Positions 9,225 through 18,127 of a DNA stretch of 64,000 nucleotides are shown here, one piece after another. Positions within the stretch are counted from its first letter, which is position 1. Every line of letters begins with the position of its first letter. The DNA comes from Paenibacillus sedimenti (GTDB taxonomy: Bacteria > Bacillota > Bacilli > Paenibacillales > NBRC-103111). The notes beneath the pieces were generated by a model. That model did not search any database, was not told the origin of the DNA, and worked only from the letters and a program-made list of their open reading frames with translations. The stretch covers positions 305,807 to 369,806 of the forward strand of contig NZ_JACVVD010000006.1 in the NCBI RefSeq assembly GCF_014534655.1, in the 5' to 3' direction. The translations under genes were made by a program, and so were the position numbers.

Positions 9225-9998
9225 TTAGGCATTACCTGCCCTAGAAGGTTTGTTGCTGGGTGCAAACCACCCAAGTAGGGCTATCGCCACTAAAACAATA
9301 TAGAAGACGGAAGTCCAGCCCGTGCTGTGGGGAAAATGATGATCCAGAACCCCAATATCCTCATGGGCAAGCGTAATTACAGCAAGCTTGACCCCAACCC
9401 AGGCAACAATTACATAAGCCGTTGTCTCAAGTGCCGGGCGTTGGCTAAGAAGCTTTACAAACCAAGTAGCTGCATATTTGATCAAGACCAACCCCGCGAT
9501 CCCGCCAAGCACCACGACGATAAATTGGCCTCCGTCCATCCCGCCGAACTCGTCGAGCGGCGAATCCGGCAATCCGAGTGCGAGCGCGACCGCGGCGAGT
9601 ATGGAATCGATCGCAAAGGCGAGATCGGCCAGGGCGATCTTTCCTACGGTCGGCCAAAAGCCCTTCCCTGCGGCTTCTTTCTCGTCCTCCTTGTGAATAT
9701 CCTCGTTTTTCTTCCCGAATCGCGCCTTGATGATGTGCTTCAAGCCTAGGTACAGAAGATAGGCTGCGCCGATCGCCTGCACCTGCCACACGTTTGCGAT
9801 AAAGGATATCGCAAAAAGAGCGGCAAAACGAAAAGCAAACGCCATTATGATTCCGTAATTAATCGCCTTTTTCTTCTGGTCATCCGGCAAATGCTTCGCG
9901 ATCACCGCCAACACGAGCGCATTGTCAGCAGACAGCAATCCTTCCAATCCGATAAGAATTAGCAAAGCCCACGCATACTCCAACCACAATGATTCCAA
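9225..9998 (-). CDS. TerC-family integral membrane protein
   Basis: A 257-residue membrane protein of the TerC family. Two conserved acidic-residue helices are visible: LLSADNALVLAV near 22-33 and ADLAFAIDSILAAVALALG near 123-141. About seven hydrophobic segments are present, with a charged cytoplasmic loop at about 90-110. Family members in Bacillus (YceF, YkoY) have been linked to manganese export or metalation of secreted enzymes; for this protein that is family inference. It stands alone, with a terminator after it and a hairpin in its leader. I looked for a yybP-ykoY-type manganese aptamer upstream and did not find its conserved sequences. Confidence 0.88.
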   Translation of the reverse strand: MESLWLEYAWALLILIGLEGLLSADNALVLAVIAKHLPDDQKKKAINYGIIMAFAFRFAALFAISFIANVWQVQAIGAAYLLYLGLKHIIKARFGKKNEDIHKEDEKEAAGKGFWPTVGKIALADLAFAIDSILAAVALALGLPDSPLDEFGGMDGGQFIVVVLGGIAGLVLIKYAATWFVKLLSQRPALETTAYVIVAWVGVKLAVITLAHEDIGVLDHHFPHSTGWTSVFYIVLVAIALLGWFAPSNKPSRAGNA

Positions 9999-10062
9999 TT
10001 AGAATTCTCCCTTCTGCAACCATGTATGTAGATAATGTTTACTTGTCAGTAATGATATACGT

Positions 10063-10099
10063 AAAAAGTCGCCGAATGGGTTCAACCTGCACGCGACTT
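10063..10099 (-). promoter_or_regulatory. Hairpin with T-run in the terC upstream region
   Basis: AAGTCGC/GCGACTT arms (10066-10072 and 10093-10099 on the plus strand) around a 20-base loop, followed on the minus strand by five T residues. It lies 65 bases upstream of terC. It could be an attenuator in the terC leader or the terminator of a lost upstream gene. The rest of 9999-10290 shows no gene I can support. Confidence 0.5.
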
Positions 10100-10290
10100 C
10101 GATAAAAAACTTGCCGTTACTTGTGGTATGGTTCAGCGTATCACAAATGAGGCGAATTTTTTTGGTGGCAGAATAAGTGCATCCGGAACAAGGTTGTCCT
10201 TATCAAGAATGTTCATGAACGACCACTCTTTCGTAATAATGGTTGGGTGATTTTTATTAAACAAAAAGATGAGTACTTCCCAAGATTCAC

Positions 10291-10331
10291 AAAAAAAAGC
10301 GATTGCTCCCTGGTTAATACCAAGGAGCAAT
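10291..10331 (-). terminator. Terminator of the collagen-like gene
   Basis: Arms ATTGCTCC (10302-10309) and GGAGCAAT (10324-10331), with further inner pairing, followed on the minus strand by a run of eight T residues. It lies 13 bases after the stop codon at 10344. Confidence 0.85.
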
Positions 10332-10343
10332 TACAGATTTATT

Positions 10344-11534
<1,191 letters not shown>

Positions 11535-11715
11535 TCATTTTCAGCCCCTCTCCAAACTTCTGCAATTAGTATATTGATGTATCGAACAACTTGTCTGGAT
11601 TTTTACCTAGCTGCTATTGAAAAAAATTTTGGTAGATGTTAACCCACACTTCACCTAGGGATTGTACATATGCATATACAATATGTGTTGAACTCCCATT
11701 GATAAGGTGATCAAT

Positions 11716-12768
11716 ATGAAAATCGGCACTACCGTAGGCATTATGGTTCCTCGAAAAAGACAGAGAAAAGCGGTTTTGAGAACATATAATAAGTACAATA
11801 ATCTCGACATCAGTCTTGCTTGTTTCATTCCAGAGGATATTAATTGGAAAAAGAAAAAAATACTTGCTCTATGTATGGATAAAGGTGTCATCAAAGAAAG
11901 AGTTATTTCTTTTCCTCAAGCCGTATACAACTGTTGTTATCTAAATCAACGAAAAACAATAGAACGTATGGAAAGAATCATTGGCAAGAACAAAACGTTC
12001 AATTATTTGAACCGGTTAAATAAGTGGGAAGTATACAGAATTCTGGAGAGTACACATCTAAGGAGGTTTCTTCCTCATACGTGTATATATAAGAGAGAAC
12101 AATTACAAAAGACTTTTGATAAACACAAGCTTGTCTATCTCAAACCATGCCTAGGACATCATGGAAACGGGGTATTCCGTCTTGAGTTATTAAATGAAAA
12201 TTTGAGGATTTCAGAAGACAGCTTACCACCGAGGTATATATGGCGACTAGATGACAAACAGCTTGCAGGGAAAGTGGAGAGGTTGTTGAAAGGAAAACAG
12301 TACATTGTTCAAAGCGGCATCTCAATGACACTATTCAATGACAAATACTTTGATCTAAGAGCACTTGTCCAAAAGAATGAGCAGGGGGACTGGGACATCA
12401 CAAGTATTGTCAGCCGATTGGCATACAAACAATATTACAACACGAGCGTCTACGAAGAGGTTCATATCACTGAAGTCATCATGCACTCATTATTTCCTCC
12501 TGATGAATCTATAAAAATTATGAAAACAATCCAGGATGTAAGTATCCAGGCAGCTGCAGAATTAGAGAAAGGAATCGGTTTGATGGCAGAGGTAAGCGTT
12601 GATTACGGATTAGACATTAATGGGGCCTTGTGGATTATTGAGATGAACGGGAAACCTCAAAAAAAAATATATAACGATGTCGCAGGTATTGGAGATCGAA
12701 GTGCGATGTATCGACGGCCATTGGAATATGCATCTTATCTAGCGGCACAATCAACAACTTCTATTTGA
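11716..12768 (+). CDS. YheC/YheD-type ATP-grasp protein
   Basis: A 350-residue protein resembling the YheC/YheD family, which are spore-coat-associated ATP-grasp proteins in Bacillus. Motifs: an N-terminal GTTVGIMVPRK strand, VYLKPCLGHHGNGVFRL (ATP-grasp lysine and glycine loop) near 140-156, FDLRALVQKNEQGDW near 215-229 and the metal-binding LWIIEMNGKPQKK near 313-325. ATP-grasp enzymes usually join a carboxylate to an amine; no substrate is known for this group. ATG at 11716 is used because AAGGTGATC sits just upstream; the ORF also opens at GTG 11707. Divergent from the collagen-like gene across a 180-base gap, and followed by a terminator. Confidence 0.8.
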   Translation: MKIGTTVGIMVPRKRQRKAVLRTYNKYNNLDISLACFIPEDINWKKKKILALCMDKGVIKERVISFPQAVYNCCYLNQRKTIERMERIIGKNKTFNYLNRLNKWEVYRILESTHLRRFLPHTCIYKREQLQKTFDKHKLVYLKPCLGHHGNGVFRLELLNENLRISEDSLPPRYIWRLDDKQLAGKVERLLKGKQYIVQSGISMTLFNDKYFDLRALVQKNEQGDWDITSIVSRLAYKQYYNTSVYEEVHITEVIMHSLFPPDESIKIMKTIQDVSIQAAAELEKGIGLMAEVSVDYGLDINGALWIIEMNGKPQKKIYNDVAGIGDRSAMYRRPLEYASYLAAQSTTSI

Positions 12769-12790
12769 GCAGGCGAATGCCTGCTTTTTT
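12768..12790 (+). terminator. Terminator after the ATP-grasp gene
   Basis: GCAGGC/GCCTGC stem (12769-12774 and 12779-12784, GAAT tetraloop) followed by six T residues, directly at the stop codon. Confidence 0.9.
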
Positions 12791-12875
12791 GTTATTTGCA
12801 AGCAGTTACAAGCCTACTTTAATACAATGAATAAGCAAGCAAACATCCGATTTTTTATAAGGAGGATAGAACGCA

Positions 12876-13835
12876 TTGAAAATCGTGCAAATTGCTCCCG
12901 CTTTTTATCCAGTTCCACCTAAGCAATATGGCGGCATAGAACGAAGCATTTTCGACTTAACAGAAGAGCTTGTCAAGCTTGGACACGAAGTGTATCTATA
13001 TGCGCTTAAGGGAAGCCGAAGCAGCGCAACAATTATCCCTTATGAACACGACGGCTTTAATGATACTGAGATAGCAAACTTCGTAATTCAAACACTGCGT
13101 GAAGACATTGATGTCATTCATGACCACACACATCACTCGGTCGTTGGCAAATTGAAACTGTCCGTTCCGACTGTTTGTTCGATTCGGATTCCAATAAATA
13201 ACGGAGTAGAACATCCGATTTATTTAAGCGTAAGGGCACTTGAACAATATGGCGAAAATAAAGGGACATACGTATATAACGGGGTAAACCCGCAAGATTA
13301 TCAATTTAGTGATCAAAAGCAAAATTATCTCCTTTTCTTAGGCATCGTAGGTTGGCATAAAGGAGTTCATCATGCTATGGAGATCGCTGTAAAGACAAAG
13401 AACAAACTTATTATCGCCGGACCTATTTGGGATAAAGATTTTTATAGTAAGCATGTAGTACCGGAAATAAATAATCATCCTGATTTAAGTTACATCGGGG
13501 AGGTAGGAGGACAAGAGAGACAGTATTTGTTGAAGAATGCAAAATGCGTCATATTCCCTACATTATGTGACGAGCCTTTCGGCCGGGTAATGATAGAGTC
13601 GATGGCTTGCGGCACTCCGGTAATTGCATTACCCAACGGTTCTGTTCCTGAGGTTCTCGCAGGTTTTCCCAACCTTATTTGTGACACTGTTGACGAAATG
13701 GTTCAGAAGGTGGAAAAGGACTCTTATCCCCCACCTAGCGAATTGCGTGAATACGTCCAAAAACATTTCTCCGCAAGTCTCATGGCCTCTCGGTACCTGG
13801 AAACATATAAAAGTGTAATTGAACTAAAGAGGTGA
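12876..13835 (+). CDS. Glycosyltransferase family 4 (GT-B fold)
   Basis: A 319-residue retaining-type glycosyltransferase. N-terminal IAPAFYPVPPKQYGGIERSI carries the Gly-Gly-Ile/Ala-Glu motif of GT4 acceptor domains; HDHTHHSV follows near 85. The C-terminal nucleotide-sugar domain shows FLGIVGWHKGVHHAMEIA near 158-175 and the E-x7-E type motif in DEPFGRVMIESMACGTPVIALPNGSVPEV near 231-259. It is shorter than the usual 350-380 residues; the linker region around 115-130 seems trimmed. Start is TTG at 12876 behind AAGGAGG. The next glycosyltransferase begins 9 bases after its stop, so these form an operon. Sugar donor unknown; the collagen-like protein is the obvious candidate acceptor (inference). 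Confidence 0.88.
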   Translation: MKIVQIAPAFYPVPPKQYGGIERSIFDLTEELVKLGHEVYLYALKGSRSSATIIPYEHDGFNDTEIANFVIQTLREDIDVIHDHTHHSVVGKLKLSVPTVCSIRIPINNGVEHPIYLSVRALEQYGENKGTYVYNGVNPQDYQFSDQKQNYLLFLGIVGWHKGVHHAMEIAVKTKNKLIIAGPIWDKDFYSKHVVPEINNHPDLSYIGEVGGQERQYLLKNAKCVIFPTLCDEPFGRVMIESMACGTPVIALPNGSVPEVLAGFPNLICDTVDEMVQKVEKDSYPPPSELREYVQKHFSASLMASRYLETYKSVIELKR

Positions 13836-13844
13836 TTTGATCCT

Positions 13845-14918
13845 GTGATTACGATTAGCCTGTGCATGATAGTGAAGAATGAAGAAAAAAGCATAGGAAA
13901 TTGCTTGGAATCTGTAAAAGATATCGCTGATGAAATTATTATTGTCGATACCGGTTCTACAGATCGTTCAATAGAAATTGCCAAAGAATACACAGCACGA
14001 ATAATTCCCTTTCAATGGATCGAAGATTTTTCAGCTGCACGAAATTTTTCATTCCGTCATGCATCCATGGACTATATTTTATGGCTTGATGCGGATGATG
14101 TACTATTGCCGGAGGATCAAGGGAAACTATACGGTTTGAAGAAAACGCTCAACTCATCTTTTGATGCCGTATCGATGATTTACCACTATGCCTTTGATGA
14201 TTTCGGCAACGTTTCGCTTAGCTTCCGACGAAATAGGCTTGTTAGGAGAGATAAGCGGTTTCAGTGGAATGACGCAGTTCATGAGTATTTAGATGTTTAC
14301 GGGAATGTGCTGGATTCGGATGTTACTGTCACCCACAGAAGAATCAATTCTTCTATGGGCAGAAATCTTGCAATTTATGAAAAGCGTATGGATAAAGGGG
14401 AAACATTTTCGCCCCGAGATCTTTACTATTATGCAAATGAGCTTAGAGACAATCATTTTTACGAAAAGGCCGTTCAATACTACGGAATGTTTTTGAATTG
14501 TGATCAAGCGTGGGTTGAGGACAAAATTACGGCTTGTGATAAAATGGCTGATTGTTATTATCAGTTGGGAGATCAGGAAAAGGAGAAAGAGGCGATTTAC
14601 AAGTCATTCTCCTACGATTCACCTCGGGCGGAATTTTGTTGCAGGCTAGGCTTTCATTTTCTTAATAAAAGACAGTTTAAGACAGCCGCCTATTGGTATC
14701 GTTCTGCGATTCAATTAGAGAGACCTATAGATGGCTACCGATTTTGCAATGAGAGCTGCTGGACTTGGCTGCCTCATATACAACTATGCATTTGTTATTT
14801 TCATTTGGGTGATTACGAGAAATCAAATTCTCATAATGAGATTGCGCGAACGTATCGCCCTGCAGATGAGAATATTATTAATAATAAAGCATTGTTGGAA
14901 CCATTGTTGGAAAAGTAA
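13845..14918 (+). CDS. Glycosyltransferase family 2 with C-terminal TPR-like repeats
   Basis: A 357-residue protein. Residues 1-180 are a GT-A domain: ITISLCMIVKNEEKSIGNCLESV, then IIIVDTGSTDRSIEIA, the metal-binding DxD in WLDADDV near 83-89, and WNDAVHEYL near 146-154. Residues about 190-357 are helical and look like TPR repeats (DLYYYANELRDNHFYEKAVQYYGMFL, then MADCYYQLGD, then FKTAAYWYRSAIQL). This layout resembles SunS-type and other Firmicutes protein or peptide glycosyltransferases, in which the TPR part presents a protein acceptor. Start is GTG at 13845 behind AGAGGTGAT. Middle gene of the three-glycosyltransferase operon. Confidence 0.88.
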   Translation: MITISLCMIVKNEEKSIGNCLESVKDIADEIIIVDTGSTDRSIEIAKEYTARIIPFQWIEDFSAARNFSFRHASMDYILWLDADDVLLPEDQGKLYGLKKTLNSSFDAVSMIYHYAFDDFGNVSLSFRRNRLVRRDKRFQWNDAVHEYLDVYGNVLDSDVTVTHRRINSSMGRNLAIYEKRMDKGETFSPRDLYYYANELRDNHFYEKAVQYYGMFLNCDQAWVEDKITACDKMADCYYQLGDQEKEKEAIYKSFSYDSPRAEFCCRLGFHFLNKRQFKTAAYWYRSAIQLERPIDGYRFCNESCWTWLPHIQLCICYFHLGDYEKSNSHNEIARTYRPADENIINNKALLEPLLEK

Positions 14919-14932
14919 AAGGAGGTGGGTGA

Positions 14933-16570
14933 ATGGATGTGAAATTTAGCGTTGTAATCCCTGCCCATAACCGTTCTCATCAATTATTGCTTACCTTGAC
15001 GTCTTTTGAGAATCAAACTTACCCTAAAGATCAGTTTGAGGTCATCGTTGTGAATGACGGCTCAAATGACGTTACGAAAGAGGTTGTCGAAAACTTTAAG
15101 GCACCATTTCCATTAAAATACACTTCTACCGGGACTAGAAAAGGCAGGTCTACAGCACGGAATTTCGGCGTAAAGAATGCGCGAGGCGAGTATATCATCT
15201 TTTGCGATGCCGATTTTTTGGTATTGCCGAATTTTATTGAATCGTTCAATCGATATCACGTTCGATACGAAAATACAAGTGTATCCGGAGTTCCCGAATC
15301 ATGGATTGGGGTCTATACACATTTGTATCCTGATTTTTCAACTGACACCAAAAAAGCCGCTCGAAACATATTATCCTACAATGATTTGTGGGAGGAATCT
15401 TATGAAGAAGCCGATAAGATAATAGAGATCATTACGCAAGAGGACGTTCGCAACAACTTGGATAAATTAAAGAAAGTCATTGCATGGAGAATGAGTCAAG
15501 ATGTCAAGGCTGAATGTAAGAGAACGGATGTTGCACCATGGCTTCTATTTATTACACGATGTGTCTCTATAAGTAAGGAGCATTTTGATCTAGTAGGGGG
15601 ATTTTACGAAGGGTTTGTAAAGTACGGTCTTGAAGATTGGGAATTAGGATACCGACTTCACCGTCTTGGAATACAATTTGTCAGTATTGATGAGACAATC
15701 GGCTACCACCAAGAACACCCTATCAGCTATAGAGGGGAAGACGGGAACGAAGAGAATCTGAAACTCATTTATAACATGCACGGTATTCAAGACCCTGAAT
15801 TAACGATTATGGCTGTATGCCCTCCATGGTCGGATTATTACAGGTTCAAGAACACTTTACGAAAGTTGAAAAATGCTATAGAAGCTGCAGAGGCTACCCC
15901 AGTTGTAAGCACTACTACAAATGAAACAATGGATCTGGCAAGAAATCAACAATTCCAAATACCGCCACTGCAATTTGACACGAAGACACATACCCCCTTT
16001 TACTATTGGTCCAACCTCCCGGATATTCAATTAACAAACTTCAATTCTTCTGTTGTATCAGCCAAAAATGAAGAGGAGAATTGTATGTGGCTTAATCAAC
16101 CGCCCTATGGAGGATGGGGAGAACCCAACGGATTGGTCGTTTATCGGAATACATTTCATTTGACAGCACAAGCTCTGATTAAGATTCAGATTCCTTATGC
16201 GGATGATATGGCAATTGCCTATATTGATAACAATCCGGTTGCTTATAACGGCACTATTGATTTACCTGCTCAATTAGATAAGGTTTTACTTGAAGAGGGG
16301 GAGCATAGCGTTATCGTCTTTGCTGCAAACGTATTTATTCCTATCGAGCAAAATAGAGCAGGTGTTCATGTACACGTCGTAAATCTTATTACGCGAGAAG
16401 TGTATGTGACATCTTCGAATCCTACGCAATGGCTGAGCACTGGCTACTTATCAACACTACCGATAAGCTCGTACGCGAATCCAGGGAATTATACTGTGGA
16501 CCAACTATTGATAAATAACAGTACAGGCAGAATAGATCAGTGTAATAAATGGAACATTACAGTCCATTAA
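14933..16570 (+). CDS. Glycosyltransferase family 2 with an extra C-terminal beta domain
   Basis: A 545-residue protein. Residues 1 to about 300 are a GT-A domain of the galactosyltransferase-like type: VVIPAHNRSHQLLLTL, VIVVNDGSND, ARNFGVKNARGEYIIFCDADFLV with the DxD equivalent near 93, and GLEDWELGYRLHRLG near 232-246. After a Thr-rich linker (about 325-345), residues 360-545 form a second domain with strand-like stretches (WLNQPPYGGWG, YRNTFHLTAQALIKIQIPYADD, AIAYIDNNPVAYNG, VLLEEGEHSVIVFAANV), resembling a galactose-binding or jelly-roll fold, perhaps for carbohydrate binding. ATG at 14933 follows GGAGGTG. Last gene of the operon; no clear terminator follows. Confidence 0.85.
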   Translation: MDVKFSVVIPAHNRSHQLLLTLTSFENQTYPKDQFEVIVVNDGSNDVTKEVVENFKAPFPLKYTSTGTRKGRSTARNFGVKNARGEYIIFCDADFLVLPNFIESFNRYHVRYENTSVSGVPESWIGVYTHLYPDFSTDTKKAARNILSYNDLWEESYEEADKIIEIITQEDVRNNLDKLKKVIAWRMSQDVKAECKRTDVAPWLLFITRCVSISKEHFDLVGGFYEGFVKYGLEDWELGYRLHRLGIQFVSIDETIGYHQEHPISYRGEDGNEENLKLIYNMHGIQDPELTIMAVCPPWSDYYRFKNTLRKLKNAIEAAEATPVVSTTTNETMDLARNQQFQIPPLQFDTKTHTPFYYWSNLPDIQLTNFNSSVVSAKNEEENCMWLNQPPYGGWGEPNGLVVYRNTFHLTAQALIKIQIPYADDMAIAYIDNNPVAYNGTIDLPAQLDKVLLEEGEHSVIVFAANVFIPIEQNRAGVHVHVVNLITREVYVTSSNPTQWLSTGYLSTLPISSYANPGNYTVDQLLINNSTGRIDQCNKWNITVH

Positions 16571-16977
16571 TTGTTCCAATCATAATTACGCTTACAATAA
16601 GAAAAAAATGTTCACTACTCATAGTAAATCGCTGTGAAGCCAGCAGGCTCATAAGCTGAGTGAAGCGATGGTAGACTGCCTGGATTGGCTCGGAAAGGCC
16701 TTGAATAATCGGGAAGACAAGAGGCTAACGGAGGTTTTCTACGAAAGGAGAACCGAAGCGAACCGTCTGAACGTGCATGGCAGACATATAGAGGCAGTAT
16801 CTTGTCTTACACAAAGGTCTAGAGTATGCCATACTCATCTTCAAGCTACCCCATCCATGCCACTCAATCCAACACAAGAGACCCTGCTCAGCAACCTTCC
16901 CCTGTGGCCTCACCCCCATCCTACCTTCGGGGGCAACTTTCCGTACCCAGCAAGCGGTTAAGGTCATAAATTTCGCC
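16571..16977. other. 407-base gap between the glycosyltransferase operon and rlmH; possible remnant of a structured RNA or group II intron
   Basis: No convincing gene. A 97-codon frame (16668-16961) has no ribosome site and no recognisable protein. The stretch 16632-16850 is rich in G/A-containing short pairings (for example AAGCCAGCAGGCT, GAAGCG, AAAGGAGAACCGAAGCGAACC) that read like a catalytic or structured RNA, reminiscent of domain I of bacterial group II introns, but the usual GUGYG 5' end, a reverse transcriptase and domain V are not seen. At 16905-16935 there is a CCCCCAT...GGGGG stem. Identity unresolved. Confidence 0.35.
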
Positions 16978-17457
16978 TCACTTATGATATGGTTCTCCCC
17001 GATTGATCCGCATCGCTCGATAAATCTGCTCCACCAGCACCAGCCGCATCAGCTGGTGCGGCAGCGTCATGCGGCCAAACGATAGCCGCATATCCGCACG
17101 GCGCAGCAGCTCGCTCGATAGTCCGAGCGAGCCGCCGATGACAAAGGCCACCTGGCTGCGCCCGTAGGTGGCCAGCTTATCGAGCGAGCCCGCCAGCTGC
17201 TCGCTCGTCCACATCTCGCCGTCGATGGCCAGCGCCACGACGTATGCATCCGGGGCGAGCTTCGCCAGAAGCCGCTCGCCTTCCCGTTCCCGTACCTGCC
17301 GCTCCTCGGCAGGCGACATGTTCTCCGGTGCCTTCTCGTCCGGCACCTCCACGATCTGCACCTTGGCATAAGGCCCAAGGCGCTTCACATACTCCGCGAT
17401 CCCGTCGACGAGATAGCGTTCTTTCAATTTCCCTACGGTAAGTATCTGTATATGCAT
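16978..17457 (-). CDS. rlmH: 23S rRNA (pseudouridine1915-N3)-methyltransferase
   Basis: Methylates pseudouridine 1915 in helix 69 of 23S rRNA using S-adenosylmethionine. The 159-residue length equals the family norm. It is a minimal SPOUT (alpha/beta knot) enzyme: [16 protein letters not shown] at the start, [18 protein letters not shown] near 103-120 (SAM-binding knot), and a C-terminal [23 protein letters not shown] then GEPYHK, diagnostic for RlmH. The ATG at 17457 is preferred over the upstream in-frame start at 17490 because AAGGGGA lies eight bases upstream and the homologous N terminus begins there. Lies after yyzF and htrC as in other Bacillales. Its 5' half is richer in G+C than its neighbours. 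Confidence 0.95.
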   Translation of the reverse strand: MHIQILTVGKLKERYLVDGIAEYVKRLGPYAKVQIVEVPDEKAPENMSPAEERQVREREGERLLAKLAPDAYVVALAIDGEMWTSEQLAGSLDKLATYGRSQVAFVIGGSLGLSSELLRRADMRLSFGRMTLPHQLMRLVLVEQIYRAMRINRGEPYHK

Positions 17458-17481
17458 GACACTGATCCCCTTTTCTTTACA

Positions 17482-17740
17482 GCGGACCATTGAACCAAGT
17501 CCGCGCTTCGCTAACCTGCATTTCCTGCATGATATTCCACCGAAAACCGCTCTTTTCGGTCCACCACCTGTTTTTCCTACAGGTAATTTCCCCGAATCTA
17601 CCCCAAATCGTGCGATTTCACTCTATTTACCTGCATGTTTTGCAGGACGATTGCCTCCAAGCAGCAAACCCCAGCAAATAACATGCACTTTTTACATCTT
17701 GACCAGCCGCCTTGGATGGGTATATGCAGCTGCAGCTCTG
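17482..17740. repeat. Cluster of short inverted repeats upstream of rlmH
   Basis: Within about 260 bases there are at least six small hairpins: GCGGAC/GTCCGC (17482/17499), CCGAAAA/TTTTCGG (17540/17553), ACCTGT/ACAGGT (17566/17579), AAATCG/CGATTT (17605/17613), CCTGCA/TGCAGG (17630/17641) and ATGCAG/CTGCAT (about 17724). The motif CCTGCAT recurs at 17515, 17523 and 17630. The only long frame here (plus strand, through 18373) codes for no recognisable protein. This is the content of the 338-base gap between rlmH and yyzF. Confidence 0.6.
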
Positions 17741-17773
17741 CATGTAAGTGATAATCCCAACATCCAAAAAACA

Positions 17774-17795
17774 AAAAAGGAGGCCTCCGCCTCCC
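17774..17795 (-). terminator. Terminator of yyzF
   Basis: On the minus strand GGAGGC-GGAG-GCCTCC followed by six T residues, immediately after the yyzF stop codon. It would separate the wal/htrC/yyzF transcript from rlmH. Confidence 0.8.
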
Positions 17796-17963
17796 TCATA
17801 CAACTAGAAATCGCGCTGACTCCTTACAGTGATCGCAATGCGTCGGTGGTTCCCAATTGGCAAAGTAAGTCTTTTGCAGATCCACAATGTCCGGCGCTTC
17901 TTCGTATTCATCGACGAACTCATCGATCGCGATTTCGACATGATCTTTACATACTACATACAT
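17796..17963 (-). CDS. yyzF: CxxH/CxxC protein of the YyzF family
   Basis: A 55-residue protein with the family layout: MYVVCKDHVEIAIDEFVDEYEEAPDIVDL at the start, containing C-x-x-H, and HCDHCKESARFLVV at the end, containing C-x-x-C. Together the Cys and His residues probably bind a metal such as zinc. The function is unknown, but the gene is conserved between htrC and rlmH in Bacillales. ATG at 17963 is chosen over 17984 because GAGAGGT is placed six bases upstream and homologues start with Met-Tyr. The upstream 160 bases are a tandem repeat that includes this ribosome site. Confidence 0.88.
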   Translation of the reverse strand: MYVVCKDHVEIAIDEFVDEYEEAPDIVDLQKTYFANWEPPTHCDHCKESARFLVV

Positions 17964-17972
17964 GCAAGTACC

Positions 17973-18127
17973 TCTCTCATCCACGTTGTCATTCAGTCAC
18001 GTTTATCTCTCATTCGATCATCCATGTTGTCATTCACACACGTCCGTCTCTCATTCGATCATCCACGTTGTCATTCACTCACATTTATCTCTCATTCGAT
18101 CATCAGCCGTTATCACTCACTCGTTTA
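17973..18127. repeat. Tandem repeat, about 3.8 copies of a 41-bp unit
   Basis: Units at 17973-18005 (33 bases, internally shortened), 18006-18046, 18047-18087 and 18088-18127, each starting TCTCTCAT and containing GATCATCCAYGTTGTCATTC. The array fills the whole space between the htrC stop codon and the yyzF ribosome site and even includes the last bases of htrC. Confidence 0.85.

Noticed and set aside
9999..10140. Manganese (yybP-ykoY) riboswitch upstream of terC
   Set aside because: Conserved aptamer sequences were not found; only a simple hairpin is present.
10133..10330. 65-codon minus-strand frame between terC and the collagen gene
   Set aside because: It starts inside the collagen gene terminator and has no ribosome site; likely chance.
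16668..16961. 97-codon plus-strand frame after the glycosyltransferases
   Set aside because: No ribosome site, low-complexity Pro/His-rich end, no family resemblance; the DNA looks more like structured RNA.
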